DNA from: Paraburkholderia sprentiae WSM5005 | GTDB taxonomy: Bacteria; Pseudomonadota; Gammaproteobacteria; Burkholderiales; Burkholderiaceae | Direction of reading: 5' to 3' | Assembly (NCBI RefSeq): GCF_001865575.2 | Contig: NZ_CP017561.2 | Coordinates: 1,674,001-1,738,000 of the forward strand | Length of the DNA: 64,000 bases | Shown here: positions 27,550-38,862 of the stretch, piece after piece | How the letters are laid out: every line of letters starts with the position of its first letter | Numbering within the stretch: the stretch's first letter is position 1 | Made by a program: the position numbers and the translations under genes | The notes under the pieces: model-generated | What the model was told of the DNA's origin: nothing | The model's database searches: none | Seen by the model: only the letters and a program-made list of their open reading frames with translations

Positions 27550-27915
27550 ATGGCAAAGATTCTGGTGGTGGACGATTCGAGCACGGTACGCGATGAAGTC
27601 GCGGGTTTTCTGGCGAAAAACGGTCTCGACGTCGCGACGGCCGTCGACGGCAAGGATGGCCTTGCCAAGCTGAAGACGGATACCAACATCCGCCTGATCG
27701 TCAGCGACGTGAACATGCCGAACATGGACGGCCTGACGATGGTCGAAAAAATCCGCGGCGAACTCGCGAACAAGGCCGTCAACGTGATCATGCTGACAAC
27801 CGAAAGCAGCCCCGCGATGAAAGAGCGCGGCAAGGCGGCCGGCGTGAAGGGCTGGATCGTCAAGCCGTTCAGGGGCGATGCGGTGCTGGAGACGTTCAGG
27901 AAACTGGCGGGTTGA
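27550..27915 (+). CDS. CheY-like single-domain response regulator
   Basis: 121 residues: a stand-alone receiver domain. KILVVDDSSTVRDEV supplies the acidic pair, SDVNMPNMDGLTM the phospho-accepting Asp, IMLTTESSP the Thr switch and WIVKPF the Lys. No output domain follows. AAGGAA at 27538-27543 favours the ATG at 27550 over the one at 27544. It is the last gene of the four-gene module and the obvious target of the HPt-containing kinase. The downstream effector is not encoded next to it. Confidence 0.9.
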   Translation: MAKILVVDDSSTVRDEVAGFLAKNGLDVATAVDGKDGLAKLKTDTNIRLIVSDVNMPNMDGLTMVEKIRGELANKAVNVIMLTTESSPAMKERGKAAGVKGWIVKPFRGDAVLETFRKLAG

Positions 27916-27922
27916 CGGGGCA

Positions 27923-27947
27923 GTGTGCGGCGAGCGTCGCCGCACAC
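27923..27947. terminator. Perfect 11-bp hairpin between convergent genes
   Basis: GTGTGCGGCGA and its complement separated by GCG, between the receiver gene (plus) and gmd (minus). No T run follows on either strand, so it is a candidate bidirectional terminator hairpin. Confidence 0.5.
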
Positions 27948-27957
27948 CGGTGCCGCA

Positions 27958-29809
<1,852 letters not shown>

Positions 29810-29813
<4 letters not shown>

Positions 29814-30892
29814 GCGCGGCTTTGCGGTGCTTGCCGCGCAACGTTGGCGCCGGCGCTGGTCGTGGTCCTTGCACCGCGCGCGCCAAAAATCAAGCGCTTC
29901 TCGAATGCGAACCACGTGATGCTGGCGTACACGAGCGTGATCGCGAGTGCGATCGCGGCGCTCAGATAGCGATTCAGATGCAGCGGCCACACCATGTAGA
30001 GCACGCTCAGATGGATCAGATAGATCGTGTAGCTGACGGTGCCGATATAAACGAGCACGCGATTGCACAACAGCCGCTTCACGACGCCCTTGCTCTGCAG
30101 CGCGATCACGACGATCGACGTACACAGCACCAATGAGATGCTATAAAGCCCCGCATTCGACAACGGCGTATTCGCCGCGCGAAAACGCGGGAAGTGCAGG
30201 TGCAGCCACGCCAGCACCGCGAGCGCGGCCAGCGCGCCGAGCACCGCGAGTCCCTTGAACGGTTCGAGCGCATTGCGATCGCGCCGCACGGCGACCGCGA
30301 GCAACGCGCCGGCCGCGAGCAGATCCATGCGAAACGGCGTCAGGTAATAGATCGGCCAGAACGAATCGAACCACGGTGTCGCGAGCGCGCGCAGCAGGGG
30401 TACCAGCACGATCAGCGCGGCCGCCACGTAGCCGAGCAGACGCTCGGGTACGAGCAGGATCACGAACGGCCAGAAGATGTAGAACTGCTCCTCGACCGCG
30501 AGCGACCACAGCACGTTGAGGCTGTCGTGACCGCTTTGATTCAGCGCATCGCCGATATTGGTCGCGAAAAACGCGTACCAGTACCAGTGCTGCGCCCACG
30601 CGAGCCCGAACAGCACCGACGACACGGCCATCAACAGCAGATACGGCGGCAGGATGCGGCGCGCGCGCCGCGCATAGAAATAGCTGAAATACGACTGCTG
30701 ACGCGACTTGCGATCGAGCAGGATGCCGCTGATCAGAAAGCCGCTCAAAACGAAAAACAGATCGACGCCCATCCAGAGCGGCGCCTTCAACGCGTGCTGC
30801 GCGAATACCGCGAGCACGGCGATCGCGCGCAGGCCGTCGAGCTGCACGATGCGGGAATGGGAGGGCGCGAGGGGCAATGCGCTGGCTGTCAT
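29810..30892 (-). CDS. bceO: Acyltransferase 3 family membrane protein (polysaccharide O-acyltransferase)
   Basis: 360-residue polytopic membrane protein with about ten helices. The Acyl_transf_3 hallmarks are IVQLDGLRAIAVLAVFAQHA (His in helix 1), DLFFVLSGFLISGIL, RRARRILPPYLLL and WSLAVEEQFYIFWP. It would move acetyl groups across the membrane onto sugars of the repeat unit. It is the first gene of a two-gene minus-strand unit with the SGNH hydrolase. Cepacian clusters contain several such genes; the symbol is by position near gmd and is less certain than the family. Confidence 0.85.
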
Positions 30893-31380
30893 GAACCGTC
30901 CATGAGGTAAAGCGGGATAGGAAATCGATTCTAGGGAAAAGAAAATCGAGAAAAAACCGGCAGGAATGGGCTAAATGAATCAGATTGAAACAGGGTGTTT
31001 CTTTATCCATTCTCTGCGGAATTATATGTTTATGTGGCGAGCATCTAGTGGCGTGCAATAGCTGCGGATCACGTGGCATCGCGCCGGAATCAGCGGAAAT
31101 TCTTACGCTCGACGACGAGCGACGCCAGCTAGGTGATGTGATAGGTTTTTAAAAATTCGTCGAATTACCGATGAATAAGTCGACGAATATTTTTGAATTA
31201 TTTTCGTTTTTCGTCGCCGGATTTTTTCCGCGTAATGTAGCCGTGTGGACGGCTGTCTTCAGACGCTCCGCTTCGATCGGTTGCGCTTCGATTCGCGTCG
31301 CCATATTCACCGAATTTCGCCCCGAACGGGCATAGGTCCGCGTGCATCGCGTTGATCGGACATCGACTGGGGGACCCGCC
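30893..31380. promoter_or_regulatory. AT-rich divergent intergenic region with an inverted repeat
   Basis: About 490 bp between bceO (minus) and the propeller gene (plus), clearly richer in A+T than its surroundings. A perfect 9-bp inverted repeat, ATTCGTCGA at 31155-31163 and TCGACGAAT at 31180-31188, is separated by 16 bases and followed by ATTTTTG. It could be an operator or a weak terminator. Promoters for both genes must lie here but no clear -35/-10 pair was found. Confidence 0.45.
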
Positions 31381-33582
31381 TTGCCTCGTTTCACGTTCAA
31401 AAGCTGGTTCGCGCCGACGGCTTGCATCGCCGGCGTCGTCACGGCACTGGCCGGTGTGCCGGCTTGCGCCGAAACCGCGCTGAACGCGAAGACCTCATGG
31501 ATCGGCAACAGCTTTGGCTTTGGCGATGGCACATGGACGCAAATCAATATCACCGCGATCGCGGTCTCGCCCGACGGCAAGGTGTACACGAACGCGCCGT
31601 GGGACGAAAGCGGCGCCGAAGCGAGCGTGTACCAGGACGGCAAGATGCTCGGCTTCGCGGGCGGCACGCATGGCTGGGGCAACGCCGGCGGTAATGCGAT
31701 CGCGGTCAACCGGAAGTATGCGTTCGTCGCGATCACGGTCGGCAATGAGAAGGGGCACCTGGTCGAACCGGGCGTGTGGCCGGACAAGGGCAAGCAATGG
31801 TTCGGCATTTCGCGGCGTCTGATCGACGATCCGAAGCGCGTCGCGCCGTTTCAGCGCGCCGCGAAGAACACGGACCCGCATGCGCAGCTCGCGGCCGGCT
31901 TTCTGATGATGAACGAAGTGCCGACCGGCACGAACGCGGAGATCCGCGGGCTCGCCGCGAACGACACGACGCTGTTCGCGGCCAATACCGCGCGCAATCG
32001 CATCGAAGTCTACGATGCCGAGTCGATGCAGCAGAAAGCGACGTGGAACGTGCACGAGCCCGGCCGTATCGCGCTCGCGCCCGACGGCACGCTATGGGTG
32101 CTGAGCGGCACCCGCGGCGATCGCGCGCCGGGTATCGAGCATTACACGGCAAGCGGTCAGCGCATCGACGAGACGGTCACGCTGCCGACCGGAACGGTCG
32201 CGGTCGACCTCGCCGTCGATGCGCAAGACCGCATCCTGATCGCCGACAACGGTCCGCGCCAGCAGGTGTTGTTCTTCACGAAGCGCGACGGCCGCTACAC
32301 CGAGTCGGGCACGCTCGGCGAGCGCGGCGGCATTTTCAGCGGCGTCACCGGCAAGCCGGGGCCGTTGCGATTCAACGGGCTGACTGGCGTGGGTGCCGAC
32401 GCGCGCGGCAACGTGTACGTGTCGACCAATGGCATCGGTCCGCGTTACGAGCCGATCGGCGCGGGCCTCGGCGCAACGCTCGAAAGCTATGCGGCGGACG
32501 GCAAGCGCAACTGGCAGGTCGAGGGGTTGCTGTTCGTCGACGGCGCGTGGATCGATCCGGGCCGGCCCGACAGCGTTTACACGGGCAACAAGCGCTTCGA
32601 ACTCGATCTGTCGAAGCCGTCGGGACAGGACTGGAAATATGCGGGATTCCTCTCGAATCGGTTCAAGTATCCGGACGACCCGGTGTTCGATACCGACCAG
32701 TATCCGGGCCTGCCGATCGCCCGGCGGCTGAAGGGGCACACGTTCCTTTATCTGACCGACATGTATGCGGACCATCTGAAGATTTATCGCTTCGACCCGC
32801 AGCACGACGGCGAGACCGCGATTCCTTCGGGCTTTATCGCGGGCCGCGAGCGCGCGGTCGCGAAGGTGCCGAATGCGCCGCCGGGGGGTGACTGGATCTG
32901 GCGCGATGCGAATGGGGACGGGCGCTTCGATCGCGACGAATACACGCTGAACACGAGCGGCACGAAGCTCGCGGGCGGCTGGGGCTGGTGGGTCGATTCG
33001 GCTGGCGACATCTGGCGCACGCGGGACACCAAGGGCATCTACCGCTTCCGCTTCGGCGGACTCGATGCGAAGGGCAACCCGCTCTACTCGTACTCGAACC
33101 TGACGCAGTACCCGGTGCCGCCGCCGTTCACCGACCTGCATCGCGCGATCTATGAACCGGACACCGACACGATGTACGTGAGCGGCTATACGGCCGACAT
33201 GCCAAGCGCGCAAGGCTTCTGGAAAGAAGTGGGACGCGAGCTGGTGCGTTACGACAAATGGTCGAGCGGCAAGCCGGTGCAGCGCTATGCGATTGCGCTG
33301 CCGTGGCAGACGCAGAGCAAGCCGATCGCGACGATCATCGGCTTCACCGTCGAGGGTCGATACGTGTTCGGCGTCGAGCCGGTCGGCGCGGTGCACGTGT
33401 GGGACAAGGACAGCGGCAAGGAGCTCGGCGTGATCCGGCCGGGCCCGGAAGTGGGCCGCGCGACAGGTTGGGTCGACGTGCCCAACGGAATCAGCGCGGC
33501 CAGGCGCAGCGATGGCGAGTACCTGGTGTTCGTCGAGGAAGACGCGCGCGGCAAGGTGCTGATGTATCGCTGGAAGCCTTGA
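31381..33582 (+). CDS. Large exported NHL/beta-propeller-like protein with an EF-hand-like loop
   Basis: 733 residues. Starts at a TTG preceded by GGGGGA; a GTG at 31342 is an alternative that would lengthen the N-terminus ahead of the signal peptide (ending ...GVPACA-ETALN). The body has repeated short strands with D-x-x-G/N patterns (AVSPDGKVYTNAPWD, IALAPDGTLWVLSG, LAVDAQDRILIADNG, GADARGNVYVSTNG) typical of NHL/SMP-30 type propellers. Residues 509-520 (DANGDGRFDRDE) form a textbook calcium-binding loop. It lies 59 bp before the flippase gene, so it belongs to the polysaccharide block and may bind or process the polymer in the periplasm or outside. It may correspond to bceP of cepacian clusters; that was not verified. 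Confidence 0.7.
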   Translation: MPRFTFKSWFAPTACIAGVVTALAGVPACAETALNAKTSWIGNSFGFGDGTWTQINITAIAVSPDGKVYTNAPWDESGAEASVYQDGKMLGFAGGTHGWGNAGGNAIAVNRKYAFVAITVGNEKGHLVEPGVWPDKGKQWFGISRRLIDDPKRVAPFQRAAKNTDPHAQLAAGFLMMNEVPTGTNAEIRGLAANDTTLFAANTARNRIEVYDAESMQQKATWNVHEPGRIALAPDGTLWVLSGTRGDRAPGIEHYTASGQRIDETVTLPTGTVAVDLAVDAQDRILIADNGPRQQVLFFTKRDGRYTESGTLGERGGIFSGVTGKPGPLRFNGLTGVGADARGNVYVSTNGIGPRYEPIGAGLGATLESYAADGKRNWQVEGLLFVDGAWIDPGRPDSVYTGNKRFELDLSKPSGQDWKYAGFLSNRFKYPDDPVFDTDQYPGLPIARRLKGHTFLYLTDMYADHLKIYRFDPQHDGETAIPSGFIAGRERAVAKVPNAPPGGDWIWRDANGDGRFDRDEYTLNTSGTKLAGGWGWWVDSAGDIWRTRDTKGIYRFRFGGLDAKGNPLYSYSNLTQYPVPPPFTDLHRAIYEPDTDTMYVSGYTADMPSAQGFWKEVGRELVRYDKWSSGKPVQRYAIALPWQTQSKPIATIIGFTVEGRYVFGVEPVGAVHVWDKDSGKELGVIRPGPEVGRATGWVDVPNGISAARRSDGEYLVFVEEDARGKVLMYRWKP

Positions 33583-33641
33583 TATGCGTTGGCCTCGCTG
33601 ACGCAGCACCGCGCGCAATCTAACCGCAACAAAGGGATTCG

Positions 33642-35108
33642 ATGGACAAAGGCATTCTCAGGAACGTGGCGATCAATTTTTTCGGGCTCGTGCTGCCGAC
33701 GTTCGTGTCGCTCGTGACGGTGCCGGCGTATATCCGGCTGCTCGGCGTCGAGCGCTACGGCGTGATCAGTCTCGTGTGGACGCTGATCGGCTACTTCGGG
33801 ATTCTCGATCTCGGCATGAGCATGGCGGCACAGAACCATATTTCGAAAGCGCGCGCGTCGGGCGATCAGCAGGAAAGCGCGCGCGTGTTCTGGAGCGCGA
33901 CGTGGCTCAATCTGGCGACCGGCGTGATCGGCGGTCTGATCATTTACTTCGGCGCGTTCCTGTACACCGCCTATTTCACCAAGGTATCGCCCGAATTGCA
34001 GCACGAAGTCTATATGGCGCTGCCGTGGCTCGCGGTCGCGATTCCGATCGCGAATGTGTCGTGGGTGTTCGCGGGCGCGATCAATGGCGCGGAACGCTTC
34101 GGCATCTACAACACGAACCAGACGATCGGCACCTTCCTGTTCCAGTTGCTGCCGCTCGGCGCCGCGCTGTGGCTCGGCGCGACTTTGCAGAACGTGCTCG
34201 CCGCGGCAGTCGTCGCGCGGATTCTCGCAGCGTTGCTGCTCGGGCGCTACGCGCTCAAAGTGCTTGAAATACGCAGCATTGAACCGCCGCGGCTCGGCGT
34301 CGCGAAGGGGCTGTTCAACTTCGGCGGCTGGATGCTGATCGCGAGCGTGACGACGATGGTCGCGGATTCGCTCGATCGCGTGATGCTCGGTTCACGGCTC
34401 GGCGCGCGTTTCGTCACGTATTACACGGTGCCGCAGAATCTCGTCACGCGTCTGAACATCGTGCCGACCGCGCTGGTGCGTACGCTGTTTCCGCGCCTGT
34501 CAGCGGTCGGCCGCGCGGACGCCGACACGATCACGCAGCAGTCGCTCGAATTTCTCAACGGCGTGTTCACGCCGGTCGCGCTCGTCGCCATGCTGGTGCT
34601 CGAACCGTTCCTGCACCTGTGGGTCGGCAATGAGATCGCGACGGTCGCGGCGCCCGTGGGCCGCATCATGATCGTCGCCGTGTGGCTCGTCGGTCAGGCG
34701 AACGTCACGCGCATCCTGATCCAGTCGCAGGTCAATCCCGCCACGGCCGCGCGGGTCGGCCTCGTCGAGCTGCCGCTTTTCGCCGGCGCGTTGTGGTTCG
34801 GGATCACGCATTTCGGGCTGACCGGCGCGGCCGTCACGGTCGCGGCTCGCGCGCTATTCGACTACGCGGTGCTGCTGCATTTCGCCGCGATCCGCGCACG
34901 CCAGATCGTCCTCGACATGCTCGCCCATCTCGCCTTTCTGCTCGCCAGCCTGTGGCTCGCGAGCTTCGTGCCGAGCCTCGCGCTCGCGATCGCCGCCGGC
35001 GTGCTGATGGTCGGCGCGAACGTCGCGTGGTCGATCACGATGACGCCCGCCTTGCGCACTCTTGCGCGTTCACTGCTACTGCGACTGAATCCGAGGAGAA
35101 GCGCATGA
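33642..35108 (+). CDS. bceQ: Polysaccharide repeat-unit flippase (Wzx-like, MATE/MVF superfamily)
   Basis: 488 residues with about 12-14 membrane helices. The N-terminus MDKGILRNVAINFFGLVLPT and GVERYGVISLVWTLIGYFGI are characteristic of Polysacc_synt/Wzx proteins; GLFNFGGWMLIASVTTMVAD marks the second half. It moves the undecaprenyl-linked repeat unit to the periplasmic face for polymerisation by BceI. The last codons overlap bceR by 4 bp (ATGA). The start is supported by AAAGGG just upstream of the ATG. Confidence 0.92.
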   Translation: MDKGILRNVAINFFGLVLPTFVSLVTVPAYIRLLGVERYGVISLVWTLIGYFGILDLGMSMAAQNHISKARASGDQQESARVFWSATWLNLATGVIGGLIIYFGAFLYTAYFTKVSPELQHEVYMALPWLAVAIPIANVSWVFAGAINGAERFGIYNTNQTIGTFLFQLLPLGAALWLGATLQNVLAAAVVARILAALLLGRYALKVLEIRSIEPPRLGVAKGLFNFGGWMLIASVTTMVADSLDRVMLGSRLGARFVTYYTVPQNLVTRLNIVPTALVRTLFPRLSAVGRADADTITQQSLEFLNGVFTPVALVAMLVLEPFLHLWVGNEIATVAAPVGRIMIVAVWLVGQANVTRILIQSQVNPATAARVGLVELPLFAGALWFGITHFGLTGAAVTVAARALFDYAVLLHFAAIRARQIVLDMLAHLAFLLASLWLASFVPSLALAIAAGVLMVGANVAWSITMTPALRTLARSLLLRLNPRRSA

Positions 35109-37558
35109 ATCAAGACGTCCTTGAAAAAGATCTGTTGAGGCCCCCGACGCGCAGCGCGCTCGACGAACTGACGAGCGTGCCCGGCGTGCAACCGGCACCG
35201 CGCCGTCATGCGCAACGCGCGAGCAAAAACGTGCGCATCGCGATCGTGCACGACTGGCTCGTCACCTACGCGGGCGCGGAGAAAGTGCTCGAGCAGATCA
35301 TCGCGTGCTTTCCCGATGCGGACCTGTTCAGCCTCGTGGACTTTCTCGACGATCGCAGCTTCCTGCGCGGCAAGCCGGTGACGACGTCGTTCATCCAGAA
35401 GCTGCCGCTCGCGCGCAGCAAGTACCGCTCGTATCTGCCGCTGATGCCGCTCGCGATCGAGCAGCTCGACGTGTCGGCTTACGATGTCGTGATTTCGAGC
35501 AGCCACGCAGTCGCCAAGGGCATTCTGACCGGTCCCGATCAGGTGCATATCAGCTACGTGCATTCGCCGATCCGCTATGCGTGGGATTTGCAGCATCAGT
35601 ATCTGCAGCAGTCGAAGCTGACCAACGGCCCGAAGTCGGCGCTGGCGCGGCTGATTCTGCATTACATGCGCAACTGGGATATCCGCACGTCGAACTCGGT
35701 GGACGGCTTCGTGGCGAACTCGGCGTTCATCGCGCGACGCATCAGGAAGGTGTATCAGCGCGACGCGCAGGTGATCTTCCCGCCGGTCGACGTCGACGCG
35801 TTCACGCTGTGCACGAACAAGGAAGACTTTTATCTGACCGCGTCGCGCATGGTGCCGTACAAGAAAATCGATCTGATCGTCGAGGCCTTCGCGCAGATGC
35901 CCGAGCGCAGGCTCGTCGTGATCGGCGATGGACCCGAGATGGCGAAGGTCCGCGCGAAGGCGGGGCCAAACGTCGAGATCATGGGCTATCAGCCGTTCGA
36001 GGTGCTGAAGGACCGCATGAGCCGCGCGAAGGCATTCGTGTTCGCCGCCGAAGAGGACTTCGGCATTTCGGTGGTCGAGGCGCAGGCTTGCGGCACGCCG
36101 GTGATCGCATACGGCAAGGGCGGGGCGCTCGAAACCGTGCGCGACCTGTCCGAACCGAAGCCGACCGGCATGTTCTTCGATGAGCAGGATACCGACTCGA
36201 TCATCGCGGCGGTCAATCGTTTCGACGAGGTCGCGCACCGTTTGCTGCCGGAAAATTGCCGCGGCAACGCCGAGCGGTTTTCGGCCGCGCATTTCCGTGA
36301 GCGCTTTTTCTCGCTTGTGCGCGCGTCGGTACCCGCGTTGCGCACGGCGACGCTGCCGGCCTATACGCCGTATCGGCCGGGCGCGCCGAGCGCGGCGAAC
36401 GTGCCGCGCATTCTCGCCGTCGATCAGAGCGGCGTACTCGGCGGCGCGGAGCTGTCGCTGCTCGAAATCGTCAAGGCGCTGCGCTCGCGCATCGAAGTCG
36501 TGCTGTTCGACGATGGTCCGTTCAACACCGCGCTCGCGAAGGCCGGCGTCGAGGTCACCGTGCTCGATGCTGGTGCACTGAAAAATGTGCGCAAGCAGGG
36601 TGGTTCGCTGCCGAAAGGCCAGGCGCTGAAAGGGCTCATATCGCTCGTGCGCGCCACCGCAAGACGCGCGCGCAAGGTCGACGTGATCTACGCGAACACG
36701 CAGCGCGCGATGGTGATCGGCGCGGTGGCCGGCAAGCTCGCGCGACGGCCGGTGGTCTGGCATCTGCGCGACATCGTCAGCGCCGAGCATTTCGGCGGCA
36801 AGCAGCTCGCGATCATCAAGTGGTGCGCGCGGCTCGGCCTCACGCATGTGATCGCCAATTCGGCCGCGTCGGCGCAGGCGTTCGCGAAGCTCACGCAGTT
36901 CGACAGCGGTCGCATCGACGTCGTGTTCAACGGGATTGCCGCGGAGCCGTTCGACGCGTTGCGCGCGGTGCCGCAAGCCGTGCTGCGCGAGCGTCTGAAT
37001 CTGCCGCGCGACGCCTTTCTCGTCGGCTCGTTCAGCCGGCTTGCGCGTTGGAAGGGGCAGCATGTGCTGCTCGAAGCAATGGTGCTCAATCCGCAGATGC
37101 ATGCGGTGCTGGTCGGCGCGGCGCTGTTCGGCGAGGACCAGTACGAGAGCGAACTGCGCTCGTTCGTCGCCGCGCACGAACTTGGCGGACGCGTGCATTT
37201 TCTCGGCTTCCAGCACGATATCGCCGCCTGCATGTGCGCGGTCGACGCGGTCGTGCATACGTCGATCACGCCGGAGCCGTTCGGCCGCGTGATCGTCGAG
37301 GGCATGCTCGCGCAGCGGCCGGTCGTGGCGTCGCGCGCCGGCGGCGTGCTCGAAATCATCGACGACTACCAGAACGGCGTGCTGTGTACGCCGGGCGATG
37401 CGCATGCGCTTGCCGATACGCTCGCCGAATTGCGCTCGAACGGCGACTTGCGCGAGAAACTGGTTAAGAACGGTTATCGAACCGCGCAGGAGCGCTTCGG
37501 CACGCGCAGCTATGTGGATGGGGTCGCGCAGATTCTGACGGGCGTGGCAGCGCGGTGA
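35105..37558 (+). CDS. bceR: Two-domain glycosyltransferase (tandem GT4 units)
   Basis: 817 residues containing two complete GT-B glycosyltransferases in tandem. Unit 1 (about 40-410) starts VRIAIVHDWLVTYAGAEKVL and has TASRMVPYKKIDLIVEAF and EEDFGISVVEAQACGTPVIA. Unit 2 (about 435-810) starts RILAVDQSGVLGGAELSLLE and has SFSRLARWKGQHVLLEAM and PEPFGRVIVEGMLAQRPVVA. One protein can therefore add two sugars. The start overlaps the flippase stop. An intrinsic terminator at 37615-37654 ends the unit, and the low-GC island begins immediately after it. Confidence 0.92.
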   Translation: MNQDVLEKDLLRPPTRSALDELTSVPGVQPAPRRHAQRASKNVRIAIVHDWLVTYAGAEKVLEQIIACFPDADLFSLVDFLDDRSFLRGKPVTTSFIQKLPLARSKYRSYLPLMPLAIEQLDVSAYDVVISSSHAVAKGILTGPDQVHISYVHSPIRYAWDLQHQYLQQSKLTNGPKSALARLILHYMRNWDIRTSNSVDGFVANSAFIARRIRKVYQRDAQVIFPPVDVDAFTLCTNKEDFYLTASRMVPYKKIDLIVEAFAQMPERRLVVIGDGPEMAKVRAKAGPNVEIMGYQPFEVLKDRMSRAKAFVFAAEEDFGISVVEAQACGTPVIAYGKGGALETVRDLSEPKPTGMFFDEQDTDSIIAAVNRFDEVAHRLLPENCRGNAERFSAAHFRERFFSLVRASVPALRTATLPAYTPYRPGAPSAANVPRILAVDQSGVLGGAELSLLEIVKALRSRIEVVLFDDGPFNTALAKAGVEVTVLDAGALKNVRKQGGSLPKGQALKGLISLVRATARRARKVDVIYANTQRAMVIGAVAGKLARRPVVWHLRDIVSAEHFGGKQLAIIKWCARLGLTHVIANSAASAQAFAKLTQFDSGRIDVVFNGIAAEPFDALRAVPQAVLRERLNLPRDAFLVGSFSRLARWKGQHVLLEAMVLNPQMHAVLVGAALFGEDQYESELRSFVAAHELGGRVHFLGFQHDIAACMCAVDAVVHTSITPEPFGRVIVEGMLAQRPVVASRAGGVLEIIDDYQNGVLCTPGDAHALADTLAELRSNGDLREKLVKNGYRTAQERFGTRSYVDGVAQILTGVAAR

Positions 37559-37614
37559 TGAGGTGATTTTACGCGAGGGTAGACGAGGGCTTGGCCAGTC
37601 CTTGCTTGGCGTAG

Positions 37615-37654
37615 CGGAGCGAAAGTCTTGAACGGCTTTCGCTCCGTTTTTTTT
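37615..37654 (+). terminator. Intrinsic terminator after bceR
   Basis: Perfect 11-bp stem (CGGAGCGAAAG / CTTTCGCTCCG), 10-base loop and eight T residues, 56 bp past the bceR stop. Confidence 0.93.
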
Positions 37655-38460
37655 GTCGCTGTGCGGGTGGTGGAGTGATCCGCGCCAAATCCATGCGGCA
37701 TGGCTGGGCGGCCGGTTTCCGTTAGTTGTCTGCGTCAGGCATGGGCAGATGATCCAGCCTGTTATTTGTTATTCGGGTCATGCAGTCTCGAAATGTCATA
37801 TAACGCATTGACGCCTGACATGGTGAGTGCATATCAGCGTAACGCTCGTTATTGCGAAACGCTTGCCAATGTTGTTGATCCGCCTCGAAATATGGCAAAG
37901 CAGGCGATTCGTCGCTCAACTTCAAATCCGCATTGTTATTTTGGAGATCTTCTGGGATTAACGAAACATTTCTAATTACGGGAAAATAATAACATAAACA
38001 GTGAACCGTGTATCGCGTCCGCGCCACGAAGTCATAAAAAATCGACTATGTGATCTGGTATGCAACCAAGTCTCCGGGCTCGCCGTAGGCGTCCCAATAT
38101 TCCCGCTTTCTTGCGGCTCGATTGGACGTTTTCTGAGCTACCAAGGTGCGCCGGGAAAATTGATCGGATAATCGGATCGCAGTCAATAGATTTAATTCGA
38201 AATAGAGTGATTTTGACAAACGCTGGCGATAGTTCTTGCTATCCAATTGTTGAGCGCGTGGTTCCGACCGCTACAGACAACAAAATACAGAATTGAGCCT
38301 TTTTGTTGTGTTGCTACACCGGAAAGATGCGCGTGAGCATGAGGTTCACATAACCATTATTGTCAAATCCGTCAAAAAAGCTTTATCTCAATTTAAAGTC
38401 GTTGACTGTGTCGTGCTTTAGATGGTTAATTCCTTGGGTGTGTTCTGAAAAATCAAGAAA
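37655..38460. other. Low-GC intergenic stretch at the left side of the island
   Basis: About 800 bp whose base composition changes sharply from the GC-rich bce genes. No complete gene could be supported. A minus-strand open stretch (38046-38246) ends in a protein-like segment (REYWDAYGEPGDLVAYQIT) and may be the C-terminal remnant of an unknown gene; it has no good start. Other short frames on both strands look random. Confidence 0.4.
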
Positions 38461-38613
38461 GGTCAAATGGAACAGCCGGAACAGGATGAGATCGCGGGCA
38501 AGAAAGAGCGCCTGCGTTGCCGTATCACCGATTCAGTCGACTCAAACTTCCCGCCAATGCGGTCCGCAATGGCGCTGAACGCCGAAATCGGCGAATGGTT
38601 TCCATTCGATAGG
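38461..38613 (+). repeat. Direct repeat copy 1 (5' end of the delivery-domain gene)
   Basis: 153 bp that aligns without gaps to 39364-39516. Both begin GGTCAAATGGAAC and end CCATTCGATAGG; the encoded first 49 residues share 36 identities by eye. After this point the two copies diverge abruptly, marking a deletion junction in copy 1. Confidence 0.9.
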
Positions 38614-38852
38614 CAACCACGCATACCATTAGTATTCACGAGATTTTTTGCGAAACCCGTGATTTCACGTCGGGAGGCGCCTCGAAGCTGTCAACGATCA
38701 TTCATGAGTGTATGCACTTTACGGACACTTTTGGCAGCAAAGATTGGAAATATACGATCACCAAATTCTTGGCAATCTGGGGGCAAGAAAACCCACGGCA
38801 AGCAATTAATACCGCAGACAGCCTGGCCGGATACGTCGCATACGAATACTAA
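38467..38852 (+). pseudogene. Decayed delivery-domain / M35 metallopeptidase cassette (deletion fusion)
   Basis: Two gene pieces joined by a deletion at about 38613. Positions 38467-38613 encode the first 49 residues of a second copy of the protein at 39370. From 38613 to the TAA at 38850-38852, in a different frame, the sequence encodes the C-terminal part of an M35 (aspzincin) peptidase: TIIHECMHFTDTFGSKDWKY contains H-E-C-M-H, and Asp plus Tyr in GSKDWKY, followed by INTADSLAGYVAYEY. The intact homologue at 39820 has LIHECTHYRDTFNSIDEVY and NADNITGYIA at the same place. The missing middle (rest of the delivery domain and N-terminal half of the peptidase) shows this copy is dead. Confidence 0.8.
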
Positions 38853-38862
38853 ATTTGGTGCC

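Noticed and set aside
34862..37405. Minus-strand open frame of 847 codons antisense to bceQ and bceR
   Set aside because: Shadow frame of well-supported glycosyltransferase and flippase genes.
37700..38027. Short open frames on both strands at the left of the island
   Set aside because: No ribosome site, no recognisable pattern, and they overlap one another; not enough to call genes.
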